A DNA stretch of 64,000 nucleotides from Gordonia sp. KTR9 (GCF_000143885.2 NC_018583.1:1-64000), one strand, 5' to 3'; counted from the stretch's first letter, positions 35,893 to 45,444 are shown. Program-made: numbers and translations. The notes: generated by a model from the letters alone, not told the origin.

Positions 35893-36987
35893 ATGGCAGT
35901 CACGCCCTCCACGCCCTACGCGAAGCCGTTCAAGTCCGTCGACGAGCAACTCGACCTGCTCGCTAGCCGCGGACTGACACTCGGAGATCGGACAGAAGCT
36001 CGCGAACACCTACGCCGGGTCGGCTACTACCGGCTCAGTGGCTACTGGTATCCGTTACGCGAGAGCGTGAAGACTCCGGGCCAGGCTCCGGTCGTGACCG
36101 ATCAGTTTGTCGCCGGAGCAACGCTGGCCAATGTCATCGAGATTTACCAGTTCGACCGGAAGCTCCGCTTGCTCACCCTCGATGCCATCGAGACGATCGA
36201 GGTCAGCATTCGCTTTCATGTCGGCCACACGCTCGGTCGGCACGGCGCATTTGCTCACGCCGATCCGTCTGTCCTCGATACCGAGTTCGCCGGCGGCGCC
36301 GTGGTTCCGCCACCTGGTGTGGGCACCTGGCTCGACAGTGAGCATCGCAAATGGCTGGAGAACCGGACCCGCGAAACCTCCCGTTCCAAGGCCGACTTCG
36401 TGACCCACTTCAAGAAGAAGTACGGCCTGCCGCTACCGGTGTGGGTGATTACCGAGTTACTCGACTTCGGGGGTCTGTCGATGCTCTACGGCGGGATGCT
36501 GCAGAAGGACAGAGACGCGATCGCCGCCGAGCTGGGTCTGTTCGACAGCGCCGGAGCGGGTAACAGTGGCGCACTGAAGGACTGGCTGAGAAACCTCAAC
36601 TACGTCCGCAACGTGTGTGCCCACCATGCCCGGTTCTGGAATGCCAACGTCACGCAGCAGGTGAGCCCGAGGCTGCTGCCGTCGGTTCCTGAACTCGCCC
36701 ACATCACTGCTGGTCGATCGGTGTCGCGGCCTTATGCATCGCTGGCGGTGATCGCGGTCCTGGTCCGGCGGATCAACCCGAACGACGATTGGCCGCAACG
36801 ACTTCGGCATCTGGTGCTCAGCGAACTGCCACCAGGGCGGCGGGCGGACGAACTGGGTTTCCCCGCGCACTGGGACACCGAGACCATCTGGTCGATGCCT
36901 GCCCAGACCGGGCCCGCCCAGACCGCGGTGGCGCTACCGGCGCGGAGACGTTGGCTGCCGCGCCGGGTGCGGCGCCGCCGCAACTGA
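35893..36987 (+). CDS. AbiF/AbiD-type abortive infection protein (Abi_2, HEPN)
   Basis: A 364-aa Abi_2-family protein. The N-terminal signature is YAKPFKSVDEQLDLLASRGL, then RVGYYRLSGYWYPLR; the central part is YQFDRKLRLLTLDAIETIEVSIR. The HEPN ribonuclease motif is RNVCAHHARFWN near residues 238-249 (R-x4-6-H). HEPN domains of this type cleave RNA when activated, giving growth arrest during phage infection. The C-terminal 40 residues are a basic extension. The upstream hairpin RNA may be its partner. Its 3' end overlaps by 54 bp the converging gene on the other strand. Confidence 0.88.
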   Translation: MAVTPSTPYAKPFKSVDEQLDLLASRGLTLGDRTEAREHLRRVGYYRLSGYWYPLRESVKTPGQAPVVTDQFVAGATLANVIEIYQFDRKLRLLTLDAIETIEVSIRFHVGHTLGRHGAFAHADPSVLDTEFAGGAVVPPPGVGTWLDSEHRKWLENRTRETSRSKADFVTHFKKKYGLPLPVWVITELLDFGGLSMLYGGMLQKDRDAIAAELGLFDSAGAGNSGALKDWLRNLNYVRNVCAHHARFWNANVTQQVSPRLLPSVPELAHITAGRSVSRPYASLAVIAVLVRRINPNDDWPQRLRHLVLSELPPGRRADELGFPAHWDTETIWSMPAQTGPAQTAVALPARRRWLPRRVRRRRN

Positions 36988-37218
36988 GGCCACCTGTGAC
37001 CATTCAGCGCGCAGGTGGGCGGTGTGGCGCAGCCGCCAGACGTGTACGCGGGTCCAATGCGTCCCGCCGGCCGGTGTGGGGACCCCGGCCTGGTTGAGTC
37101 GGTCGGCGATAACGCGGTCACTGTCCCCGGCGGTGTGCCAGTCGGCGATGGTGCGGGCGATCGCGGCCGAGCACAGCGGTGGCCGCCCGACCGGGCGGCG
37201 GGTGATGGTTCTGGTCAT
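36934..37218 (-). CDS. Small recombinase-associated-domain protein
   Basis: A 94-aa protein. Residues about 18-70 (SAAIARTIADWHTAGDSDRV, then IADRLNQAGVPTPAGGTHWTRVHVWRL) match the Recombinase domain that follows the catalytic domain in large serine recombinases (IAxxLNxxGxPTPxGxxWxxxxVxxL). No catalytic serine domain is present, so it is a stand-alone DNA-binding module or a recombinase remnant. It overlaps the upstream gene by ATGA and converges with the AbiF gene, overlapping its last 54 bp. Confidence 0.68.
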   Translation of the reverse strand: MTRTITRRPVGRPPLCSAAIARTIADWHTAGDSDRVIADRLNQAGVPTPAGGTHWTRVHVWRLRHTAHLRAEWSQVASVAAAPHPARQPTSPRR

Positions 37219-37421
37219 GACCGCGACTCCCTGTCGCCTCGGCCGAGGACGACTCGAACGGTGTGGAGCAGATCGGCCAGCACGAGTCGGGCGTGCTCGC
37301 GCTGGACAGGGTCAGGGCTCCACAGTGCGGTGCAGGTGGTCGACAGCAGTACCGCACCAGCGATCCCGATGGCGGCGGCGAGCAGGGCGGGGGGCAGGGT
37401 CGAAAAGTTCAGGGATGACAC
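37215..37421 (-). CDS. 68-aa small membrane protein
   Basis: A short gene with one hydrophobic helix (residues about 10-33, PPALLAAAIGIAGAVLLSTT) and an amphipathic, basic C-terminal half (QREHARLVLADLLHTVRVVLG). It precedes the recombinase-domain gene with an ATGA overlap. AAGGAGAC upstream of the ATG gives a good ribosome-binding site. Function unknown; possibly a holin- or toxin-like small protein, but that is speculation. Confidence 0.6.
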   Translation of the reverse strand: MSSLNFSTLPPALLAAAIGIAGAVLLSTTCTALWSPDPVQREHARLVLADLLHTVRVVLGRGDRESRS

Positions 37422-37477
37422 GAGGTCTGTCTCCTTGGGTAAGGGGACAGCGCAACGCTGTTGACGAGAAACCGGGG

Positions 37478-38113
37478 TTAGGCGGCCGTGTGCGCGATGC
37501 GAGGTCCCGCAAGGTGAGGGATGTGGAGAACCTTGCGGGAGGTGGGTCCGCGGACCACTCGTGGCTGGGTGGGTACCTGATGGCCTGGTGGTCGTTGGCG
37601 TGCTGACCGTTGCTGCAGCAGAGCCTTGATCGCCAGCGCGATTTCGACAGTTAGGAGTTGGGCGTAGTGCAGGATCGTCGCCTGGACGGCGGCGATCCCA
37701 GCGGACACAGCGTCCGGGACGACGTGCAGATTGAAGAAGGCCAGCAGGTCGAAGGAGAGGAATGCGCTCAGCGCGTCGCCGGCGGCGCGGCGTTGGTCGA
37801 TGACCGAGGTCCAGAAGCGCTTTCGAGGATCAGTCGATGTCTGCGGGTTCCGTACAGGGCCAAACCCGCGGCCCATCGACGCAGCGATCATCTGGTGCGG
37901 TGTGGGAATCGACGGCGCCACCGATCTCATGACGGGCGAGAGGTCCGGGAAATCGACCAGTGACACGGTTGGAGCAGTACGAATGAGAGACGCGAACGGC
38001 CGCGGTCTGGCGATGCCGAAGTCGGGTAGTCGCGGCATCATCCGGCGGACGACCTCAGCGTTCCGCGCAACGACCCCCGTCATGGGGGTGCTGATGCGGA
38101 CCGTGGACGTCAT
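37478..38113 (-). CDS. Hypothetical protein, leaderless start
   Basis: A 211-aa protein rich in Pro, Arg and Ala with a helical, hydrophobic stretch at about 115-165 (LSAFLSFDLLAFFNLHVV, then AVQATILHYAQLLTVEIALA). This may be membrane-associated. No recognised domain. The -10 box TAGACT lies 7 bases before the ATG (complement of 38121-38126), so it is probably a leaderless mRNA. It is the first gene of a small minus-strand group with the two genes downstream. Confidence 0.55.
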   Translation of the reverse strand: MTSTVRISTPMTGVVARNAEVVRRMMPRLPDFGIARPRPFASLIRTAPTVSLVDFPDLSPVMRSVAPSIPTPHQMIAASMGRGFGPVRNPQTSTDPRKRFWTSVIDQRRAAGDALSAFLSFDLLAFFNLHVVPDAVSAGIAAVQATILHYAQLLTVEIALAIKALLQQRSARQRPPGHQVPTQPRVVRGPTSRKVLHIPHLAGPRIAHTAA

Positions 38114-38120
38114 GCCTCAC

Positions 38121-38126
38121 AGTCTA
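38121..38126 (-). promoter_or_regulatory. Leaderless -10 element
   Basis: TAGACT on the minus strand, followed by 7 bases and the ATG at 38113. This spacing is typical of leaderless actinobacterial transcripts and supports the chosen start. Confidence 0.45.
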
Positions 38127-38200
38127 ATGCGGTCGCTCAGGTGTTCGGTATTTCTTTCCGTCGCGGTGCGCGGCGGCATTCCTTCGCTCGGTGGGAACGT

Positions 38201-39112
38201 TTAGAACAGCTTGTACGTCGATCGGTTCACTGTGAAGCCGTGGCCGGTGTCGAAGTTGCGGCAGGTGGTGCCGGCGTCTCTGTCGACGGTGCAGGTGTAG
38301 CCGGAGACGAAGATCGGCTGGTTGTAGGGGAGAACGCGAGACTTTACGTCGCTGATGAACTGGTACTGCGGGTCACCGCGTTGCCGAAGCTGCCCGTGCT
38401 CGCCGTTGAGAGAGTCGATGGTGTTGGCTGTCTGAAAGTCTGGATGTTGGTTGATGGTCGGGGCCGCAGAGGGGAGCTGGCCGTGGCATCCGGCCGAGGC
38501 CGCACCAGGCGTGCCGATGATCGCGCAGGCGAAGTAGCCAGTAGGGCTCTGGAAGTAATAGCCACTCTGTCCGTCGACTTGGTCACTGGTCCGGTAGTAG
38601 TCGTTGTTGTCGACCCAGTTGGCCGCCACCGGCACCGAATCGTCCTGCGACAGGACCTGATCACCGCCGCGGTCACAGCGGTACATGTAGCCGGACATGG
38701 CCAGGTGTCCGTAACCACCGTCGCGTCCGCAGGACCAGCCTTCGATGTCCGGCGGCGCGGCTTCTCCCACTCCCGGGATCGCGCTGATGATGCGGACCGC
38801 TTGTGCGCAGTCGGCGTGGCCGCGGTTGATCACGATGCGCCGAGCCTGGGTCGATTCGCACACGGTCCCGGGACCTCGAACAGTGGCGTCGACAGCCTGC
38901 GAGGACGCCACCGACCCGTCGGTCACCGATGTCGGCGAGGACGCCTCAGGCGACGAAGTCGATTGCGTTGCTGTGGATTGGGTGGAGGTCGCCACCTCCG
39001 CTGATTGGTCGCCGTCGCCGTCGCCGCATCCCGCGAGCGTGACGGCCAAGGCCGCGCTGACACCCAAGGCGGCGAAGAAGCTCCGCCCGGCTCTGATTCG
39101 TCTCAGGCCCAT
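38201..39112 (-). CDS. Lipoprotein with two exported Cys domains
   Basis: A 303-aa lipoprotein with basic start, hydrophobic core and lipobox TLAGC, a Ser/Thr spacer (35-75), then a four-Cys domain. The domain is TVCESTQARRIVIN, DCAQAVRIISAI, IEGWSCGRD and MYRCDRGG, the same pattern as the lipoprotein at 33802-34320. A second domain runs from about 180: YYFQSPTGYFACAI, SDVKSRVLPYNQPIFVSGYTC, GTTCRNFDTGHGFTVNRSTYKLF. It is common in mycobacterial lipoproteins as I remember it. AGGGGG upstream serves as ribosome-binding site. Confidence 0.78.
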   Translation of the reverse strand: MGLRRIRAGRSFFAALGVSAALAVTLAGCGDGDGDQSAEVATSTQSTATQSTSSPEASSPTSVTDGSVASSQAVDATVRGPGTVCESTQARRIVINRGHADCAQAVRIISAIPGVGEAAPPDIEGWSCGRDGGYGHLAMSGYMYRCDRGGDQVLSQDDSVPVAANWVDNNDYYRTSDQVDGQSGYYFQSPTGYFACAIIGTPGAASAGCHGQLPSAAPTINQHPDFQTANTIDSLNGEHGQLRQRGDPQYQFISDVKSRVLPYNQPIFVSGYTCTVDRDAGTTCRNFDTGHGFTVNRSTYKLF

Positions 39113-39185
39113 AGACAGTGATCCCCCTTATCAACCGTGCCGTTACGCTAGCAAATTCGCACGTTCTCGACGCTCCACGATCGGT

Positions 39186-39205
39186 CAGTCGGCGGGCGCC
39201 GCCTG
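39186..39205 (-). terminator. Hairpin between the relaxase gene and the lipoprotein gene
   Basis: CAGTCGGCG and CGCCGCCTG (39186-39194 with 39197-39205) pair at 8 of 9 positions around a 2-nt loop. It lies downstream of the relaxase stop on the minus strand. No T-run. Confidence 0.4.
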
Positions 39206-39236
39206 CCGTGCACAATTTCTTGGGGTTGAGCGAGGG

Positions 39237-42200
39237 TTAGTCGCCCACACCAGAGTCGTGGCCCCTATCCCTGGCTGGGGGTAGGTCGGGAGCGTGGGGC
39301 ACGGGCGAGTGGGGTGCTGCTGTGGGGGTTGCTTCGGGGTCTGGCGGGTTGAGGGCAACCCGGATGGCGTCTTCGGCGTCGCGTCGGGCGGCGGGTAGCG
39401 CCTGGCGGCGGTCGCGTTCGGCTCGGCCGTGTTCGATCGCTACCGCGGTGGTGTCGCGGTCGTCGAGGGCTTTCTGTCGGAGTTCGCGGGCGCGGTTGTC
39501 GGCGTGTTCGGCGGCCGCGAGTTCGCTTGCGAGTGTGCCGGTGTCGGCGGCGCGGGCGGTCAGGTCGTCCCATTGGTATTCGGGGGCGCCGACGTCCCGA
39601 CGGGTCTGTTCGTGGGCGGCGGCGAAGTACTGGTGCTGACGCTCGGCTGCGGCGACCGCCTCGGCGAGGTGCTGGTGGTGTTGGTCGTGCTCGGCGCGTG
39701 CTTTGCGGCCGCGGCCGGCAGGCGGCAGTCCCGCCAGGGCGGCGCGTGCCTCTGTGACGCGGGCGGCGGCGTCAGCGAGAGCGCGTCCGGCGGTGCGGGC
39801 TGTGGCGATGCGGTCGACGGTGTCGGCGAGTTCGGCGTGGTCGGCACGCACCCGAGGGGTCTGTTCGGGCGCTGGTCTGCTGGTTTTCAGGTCGTCGACG
39901 GCGAGGGTGTGGCGGCGGGTGAGGGTGCGTAGGTGCGCGGTGAGCTGGTCGTCGCTCATTGCGCGGAGCGGGTCCTGGTGGAGCCAGTCACGCAGCTCGG
40001 TGTCGGCCGCCGGTTCGGCGACCGCGGTGGCGGTGGCTTCGGCGGCGGGCTGGGTCGCCGACGGCGTAACAGCGTCGGTAGTGGTGACGGGCGCGGTGGC
40101 CGTGGTGGGCATGAGGTAGGTGTCGCGGTGGTGGTGAGCGGTGTGGGTGAGGGCGTGGACGTGGTTGAGACGGTTGTCGATTCGGTAGATGCGGGTGGTG
40201 AGGTCGGCGCGGCGGGCGCGCAGGTCGGCGAGGTTGAGTTCGTCGAGTTCGCTGGCTTGCAGGCGCATGAGTTCGACGTCGGTGTCGGTGACGCGGACGC
40301 CGCCGGATTCGGCGATCGCGGACTCGAGGCGGGCGTTCGCGTCGTTGTAGACGGCGGCGAGGGCGTCGCGGTCGGCGGTCGCGGCGGTGACGCGCCAGTC
40401 CAGGGCGGTGGCGTCGGCCTCGGCGCGTAGCGCGGCGAGGTCGGGTGCTTCGTCGTCGCTGAGGGGGTCGAGGTCGGTGGTGTCGGCGGCGCGGAGCTGG
40501 GCGGCGGTGCGGCGCAGGGCGGTTGCCTGGTTGGTGAGGTCTTCGATGAGTTGTTCGGCCATCATCAGGTCGTGGTGGTGCCCTGCGGTGTCGGCGGCCG
40601 CGGCGAACTGGTGGTCGGCAGCGGCGCGCAACGCCAGGACATGCGGGGCCATGGCCTGCTGGTGGGCGCTGGTGCCGGCGTTGATCGCCTCGCGCAGCTG
40701 TGCCATGTCGGTGCCGAGTTCGGCGAGTTGGGCGGTGAGTTCGTAGCGCAGCGCGATGCATTCGGCGAGGTCGGTCGGCGCGGCGAAGCGATCGGGTGCA
40801 GCAGCAACAACGTCGGTGGCGAACTCGTCGAAGTCCAGGTCCTCGTAGCGGTCGAGGTCGTCCGGATCGAGGACGTCGACGCCAGTTTCCGGCGGCGGTT
40901 CGGTGGCGGTGAGCGCGGCGAGGTAGTCCTCGTGAACGCCGACGTTCTCGTCGAGGTCGTTGCCGGGTTGGCCGGTGAGGGTGTCGGCCCAGGGGTCGGC
41001 CAGTCCGGCGGCTTCGGCGGCTGCTTCGGCGGCGGCTTCGTCTTCCGGGGTGGGCGGTGCCGGCGGTAGTGGGGTGGTGTCGGTGGCGTGGCTGCTGTGG
41101 GTGACGAGCAGTTCGACTCGCCAGGTGAGCAGGCGGGCGTATTCGTTGAGGTGGACGGTGTGGTCGTCGTCGGTGCCGCTGTGGAGCAGGGTGTCGGCGA
41201 GGTCGAGCAGCTCGTGGGGGTTCCACTGGGTGGGGTCGGCGGCGCTGACCGCGGCCACGAGTGCGGGCCAGGCGCGGTCGGTGAGGATCGCTTCGGCGGC
41301 CCGGTCCCCGACGATCCCGACGAGAGCGTCGGCCCAGTCGGGGCGCAGGCCGGTGTTGGTGGCTTCGGCCGCGGCGGGAGCCAACTCACGGGACAGGCGC
41401 CACCACAGTGCGGCGGCGGGCATTTCGGTGGGCAGCGGGTTGTCGGCGAGGGCGTCGCGGGCCAGAGCATCGACGTCGAGGCCGGCGCGGGCGGCCAGCG
41501 ACAGGTGGTCGGCGAGTTCGGGCCAGTACGGGTCGGCGAGCAGGTGGGGGTCGAGGTCGCGGGCGAGGTCGGCGTAGCGGGCGGCCTCGGCGGTGGTGGT
41601 GACCAGGGCGTCGGCGCGCTCGGTCAGCGCGGCGTGACGCCGCGCCAAGGCGATGGAATTTGGTCGTGGTCCTGCGGGACGCCGGTCGGTGTCGTCGACG
41701 CCGCGGGCGGCGCGGAACACGGCGAGTTCGGCGACGAGCTCGCCGCCGCGGTCGGGGTCAGCGAGGAGCAGTGGACGCGCCCACACGGGGGCGGTGGTGG
41801 CGTCCCAGGCGTAGGCGCGTTCGGTGACGGCGGCGGCGAGGTCGGTGACGAGGGCGCCGCGGCGGGTGAGGTAGGGCGCCCATTGGGGGTCGTCGAACCC
41901 GTCGGGGACCTGCGGCAGCCAGGGCAGGGGTCCGCCGCCTGCGGAGTGTTGCTGGGTGGGGTCCAGGCGCCAGTCGAGCACGGCGGCCGGGTCGGCGGCG
42001 GTGGCCAGTTCGCGGTGGATGATCGCTGCTTGCAGCCGCGTGATCGGATCGTCACCGGCCAGCGTCAGCGTGGCGAGGTGGGTGCGCAGGGTGGGCCAGG
42101 CTGCGCACGCGGTGAGCGTGCCCGCGGGGGTGCCGGTGTGGGTGCTGTAGAGGGTGTCGGCATCGTGTTCGAGGTTGCGCAGTGCCTTGGCGCCGAGGGT

Positions 42201-45200
42201 GTGTTCGGCGGCCGAACCGAGGGCGTGGTCGTAGGCGGCCGCGGCCCGGGACAGACGTAGGAACGGGTCGACGGCGTCGCGTTGGGCAGTGGTCGCCGAC
42301 TGTTGGGTGCCGTCGCGGCCGAGGATCGCGGCCAGGGTTTCCAGCCCGGTTTGGGGGTGGCGGGCCTTGGGGGTGGTGGCGTTGTGCGGGTCGGTTTCGG
42401 TGGTGGGCAGATAGATGTGGTTGCCGTGGCGGCCGCGGGTCATCGCGACGTAGAGCAGCTGGCGGTCCAGGGCGTCGGAGCCGATGACGTGGCAGGTGTC
42501 GGCGGTCATGCCCTGGGCGGCGTGGATGGTGGAGGCGTAGCCGAGGGTGGTGTTCTCGGCGACGTAGTCAGCGGGTAGCTGCACGTGCCGGTTGAGGTCG
42601 AGGTGCTGGGCGGTCAGGGTGCCGTCAGCGCCGATGTGGGTGACCCGCCACCGGTCGCCGTTGCGGACCCAGTCGGTGGCCGACAGGCGCAGATCCCGGC
42701 GGTTGCTGCGGGTACTGATGATGTCGCCGACGCTGGCGGCCAACCCATCAGACAGGCGAAGCTCGGGGCCGCGGCGGCGGGGGTCAATGCCGGCGAGACG
42801 GTCGGCGCGGGCCCGTTCGTTCAGGGCGTTGACGGTGTCGCGGGTGGCGGCGAGCATGACGGAGTCACGTCCGGCGGCGCGATCGCCCAACCAAGCCAGG
42901 TAAGCGTCATCGGCGGCCACGGCGTCAGACTCGACGTGGATGCGCCCGTGGTCGGCGTAGAAACCGAGGGCGGCAGGGTCGCCGTCGCGCAGCGCCAGCG
43001 ACGCCGCACCCTCGGCGGCGTCGGAGAAACGGACCACCTGGCTCAGGGTGAGCGCACCGGTTTCGTGGGCGACGTCGCGCAGCACACCGCCGGCCGAGAT
43101 GGAGGCGAGCTGCTGGTCGTCGCCGACCAGCCGCACACTGCCACCGCGGGCGGCCACGCACCGGATCACCTCATCGAGGTCGGCGGTCGAGGCCATTCCG
43201 GCCTCGTCGACGACGACGAGGGTGTCGGGTCCGATACTGGTGAACCAGTCCGGCTCCTTGGGTGCGTGATAGCCGGGGTCGGACAGTTTCTGTTGTGCCG
43301 CTGCTACCTTCGCCGCGAGTTCAGGGTTGCCCTCTGTGCGTGAGTGCGGCGTCGCGGCCAGGGCGCGGTCACGGCTGGCGTGGGCGAGTTGGACGAGCTT
43401 GGCGGCGGTGTCGGTGGTGGTGTCGAGTTCCTCACGCAACACCGCCGCGGCGGCGGCGGTGGGGGCCAGTCCGATGAGGGTTCCGCCACTGTCAGTCCAC
43501 GCCCGGGCGAGGGTGCGCAGGGCGGTGGTTTTACCGGTACCGGCGGGCGCCAGCACCAGTTGCACGCGACGCCCGGAGGTGGCCAGCTCGCGGACCATGG
43601 CGGCCTGGCCGGCGTTGAGTTCGCGGCCGTTGGCGGCTTGCTCGAGCAACGCGATGTCGACGGTCGTGTCGTCGAGGCGGCGGCCGTCGGAGCGCTTGGC
43701 GGCGGCCACGATCCGGTGTTCGGCGGCGAGGATGTCGGTGCTGGTGTGCAGTGCGACGTCGTGGCGCACAAACACCGATTCGCCGTTCGCGCGACGCAAC
43801 ACCTCGGGTTCGTTGAGGTCGCCGTCGAGGGCGTCAGAGGACACTGCGACGCTGGTCTCGGCGGCCAGTGCGGTGTCGACGATGCGCTCGATGGCGGCGG
43901 CGAGTTCGTCGGTGTCGGTGATGCCGGCGAAGTCGCGGGCACGCAGTTGGCGTTCGGCTTCGGCGCGCAGATGCGGACGCTGCCAGCGGGCGCGGGTGGC
44001 CGAGATGGTCTCGATGCACGCACCCGCGAGGTCGGTGCACAACTCGTCGGTGAACTCCGGATGCTCACGGGTGCGGGGGCGTGGATGGGTGGCCTCGTGC
44101 ACGAGGTCGCTGATCGCGCGATCGCCGCCCAGGATGCGGCGCGCTTGGGCGCGCCACGCCTGGCGTTGCTCGGCATAGGAGCGGGGTTCGTGTTTGGCTT
44201 CGCGGGTTTCCAGGGTGGCCTGTTGGGCCAGATCGAATGCCTCACCGGTGGTGGGTTCGCGGCCGTGATCGGTGTGAAACTGCTGCGACAACTCACCGAG
44301 ACGGTGCTCGATCATCGCGCGCCGCGACGACCACTGCGCCATCAGTTCGGTGTCGACTCCGTCGATTTCGCGGACCGGTCGTTTCCGTGCATCGGTCTGT
44401 TGTCGTTCGCTGAACGACACCCCGAGATCGCGCTGGAGGTAGAGCTCGATGCGCGAGTTGTACACCTCCGACGCGGACACGGTGGCCTTGAACAACGGGG
44501 TGCCGTCCAGGGCCATCCACCGGGTGATCCCGGCGGCGTCGCGCACCCGCACCTTGTTGGAGATGGCGACGTGGGTGTGTAGGTCCGGGTCCCCGGCGCG
44601 GGAGTCGCGGTGGGTGAACGCCGCGGCGATCAGACCGTCGGTGTCGACCTGGGCGATGCCGTCGGTTCCCAACCGCGACAGGCACGCTTCGCGCTCGATG
44701 AACGCCAGTGCATCGGCGACCGCCTGACGGTGGGCGGCCTCGATCTTCTCGGCCATCGGCAGCGGCGCGACAGCCCACAACGCCGACACCGATTTCACCG
44801 GACTGAACGTCATGTCGTAACCGGCCACCGCCGACTGACGGCGGCGGCTTTCCTGCGCGATGAACCCCGACAGTTCGCGCGAATCCCGCGGCGGGCGACG
44901 GTAGGTTTGCGTGAATCGCTCGCGGCCCAACTCGGTGCGCAACGCCGCCCGGGTGTCGTCGTCGATGACCGCATCCCACCGCTCGCCGCGGGCGAGATTG
45001 TGGTCGCGGAACACCACCGCGAGTTCCTGTAGGAACTCCGGGAATTCGTTGTAGGCGGCGTAGGCGTTGCCCAGTTTCGTCGCCGCCAACGCCTCGGCCG
45101 TTCGGCAGTCCGAGGACGCCACAGCGTGCTGTTCGATCGCGGTGGCGTTGGGGTGGCGACCCTCGCCGAACAAGGCTTTCATCTGCACCGCCGACACCAT

Positions 45201-45437
45201 CGACCCGGCCTCGACGGTGCGCTTGTCGACCAGCTGCTCCGACACTTCCAGCCCGGCCCCGACATCGCTCAATCCGGCCAGCCCAGACCCGATCCACTGG
45301 CCCGGGGAATCGCCTTTGGCGCTGTAGTAGTCGGCCAGCGACACCCGGCCCTTGTCGGTGGCATCCATCGCCGCAACGGACTTCGTCAGGTACTCATAGC
45401 CGTCGCCGGCGGTGAGCTTGTGGATGGTGGCGGTCAC
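39237..45437 (-). CDS. traA: TraA-type MobF relaxase fused to a RecD-like helicase
   Basis: A 2066-aa conjugative relaxase. The N-terminal catalytic region has candidate tyrosines in GYEYLTKS (14-16) and the conserved DYYSAKGDSPGQWIGSG block at 36-51. The metal-binding HUH set is FTHRDSRAGDPDLHTHVAIS (H276, H287, H289). A RecD/TraI-type helicase follows, with Walker A APAGTGKTTAL near 632 and VVVDEAGMAS near 740. The C-terminal 1000 residues are Ala/Asp-rich helices, probably coiled-coil. It would nick oriT, stay bound to the 5' end and unwind the strand for transfer. Length exceeds F TraI. A Cys-rich small gene lies directly upstream. Confidence 0.93.
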   Translation of the reverse strand: MTATIHKLTAGDGYEYLTKSVAAMDATDKGRVSLADYYSAKGDSPGQWIGSGLAGLSDVGAGLEVSEQLVDKRTVEAGSMVSAVQMKALFGEGRHPNATAIEQHAVASSDCRTAEALAATKLGNAYAAYNEFPEFLQELAVVFRDHNLARGERWDAVIDDDTRAALRTELGRERFTQTYRRPPRDSRELSGFIAQESRRRQSAVAGYDMTFSPVKSVSALWAVAPLPMAEKIEAAHRQAVADALAFIEREACLSRLGTDGIAQVDTDGLIAAAFTHRDSRAGDPDLHTHVAISNKVRVRDAAGITRWMALDGTPLFKATVSASEVYNSRIELYLQRDLGVSFSERQQTDARKRPVREIDGVDTELMAQWSSRRAMIEHRLGELSQQFHTDHGREPTTGEAFDLAQQATLETREAKHEPRSYAEQRQAWRAQARRILGGDRAISDLVHEATHPRPRTREHPEFTDELCTDLAGACIETISATRARWQRPHLRAEAERQLRARDFAGITDTDELAAAIERIVDTALAAETSVAVSSDALDGDLNEPEVLRRANGESVFVRHDVALHTSTDILAAEHRIVAAAKRSDGRRLDDTTVDIALLEQAANGRELNAGQAAMVRELATSGRRVQLVLAPAGTGKTTALRTLARAWTDSGGTLIGLAPTAAAAAVLREELDTTTDTAAKLVQLAHASRDRALAATPHSRTEGNPELAAKVAAAQQKLSDPGYHAPKEPDWFTSIGPDTLVVVDEAGMASTADLDEVIRCVAARGGSVRLVGDDQQLASISAGGVLRDVAHETGALTLSQVVRFSDAAEGAASLALRDGDPAALGFYADHGRIHVESDAVAADDAYLAWLGDRAAGRDSVMLAATRDTVNALNERARADRLAGIDPRRRGPELRLSDGLAASVGDIISTRSNRRDLRLSATDWVRNGDRWRVTHIGADGTLTAQHLDLNRHVQLPADYVAENTTLGYASTIHAAQGMTADTCHVIGSDALDRQLLYVAMTRGRHGNHIYLPTTETDPHNATTPKARHPQTGLETLAAILGRDGTQQSATTAQRDAVDPFLRLSRAAAAYDHALGSAAEHTLGAKALRNLEHDADTLYSTHTGTPAGTLTACAAWPTLRTHLATLTLAGDDPITRLQAAIIHRELATAADPAAVLDWRLDPTQQHSAGGGPLPWLPQVPDGFDDPQWAPYLTRRGALVTDLAAAVTERAYAWDATTAPVWARPLLLADPDRGGELVAELAVFRAARGVDDTDRRPAGPRPNSIALARRHAALTERADALVTTTAEAARYADLARDLDPHLLADPYWPELADHLSLAARAGLDVDALARDALADNPLPTEMPAAALWWRLSRELAPAAAEATNTGLRPDWADALVGIVGDRAAEAILTDRAWPALVAAVSAADPTQWNPHELLDLADTLLHSGTDDDHTVHLNEYARLLTWRVELLVTHSSHATDTTPLPPAPPTPEDEAAAEAAAEAAGLADPWADTLTGQPGNDLDENVGVHEDYLAALTATEPPPETGVDVLDPDDLDRYEDLDFDEFATDVVAAAPDRFAAPTDLAECIALRYELTAQLAELGTDMAQLREAINAGTSAHQQAMAPHVLALRAAADHQFAAAADTAGHHHDLMMAEQLIEDLTNQATALRRTAAQLRAADTTDLDPLSDDEAPDLAALRAEADATALDWRVTAATADRDALAAVYNDANARLESAIAESGGVRVTDTDVELMRLQASELDELNLADLRARRADLTTRIYRIDNRLNHVHALTHTAHHHRDTYLMPTTATAPVTTTDAVTPSATQPAAEATATAVAEPAADTELRDWLHQDPLRAMSDDQLTAHLRTLTRRHTLAVDDLKTSRPAPEQTPRVRADHAELADTVDRIATARTAGRALADAAARVTEARAALAGLPPAGRGRKARAEHDQHHQHLAEAVAAAERQHQYFAAAHEQTRRDVGAPEYQWDDLTARAADTGTLASELAAAEHADNRARELRQKALDDRDTTAVAIEHGRAERDRRQALPAARRDAEDAIRVALNPPDPEATPTAAPHSPVPHAPDLPPARDRGHDSGVGD

Positions 45438-45444
45438 GGCCGAA

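Noticed and set aside
39427..43343. Several long plus-strand frames inside the relaxase gene
   Set aside because: Antisense shadows of a GC-rich Ala/Asp-rich region; no independent start signals.
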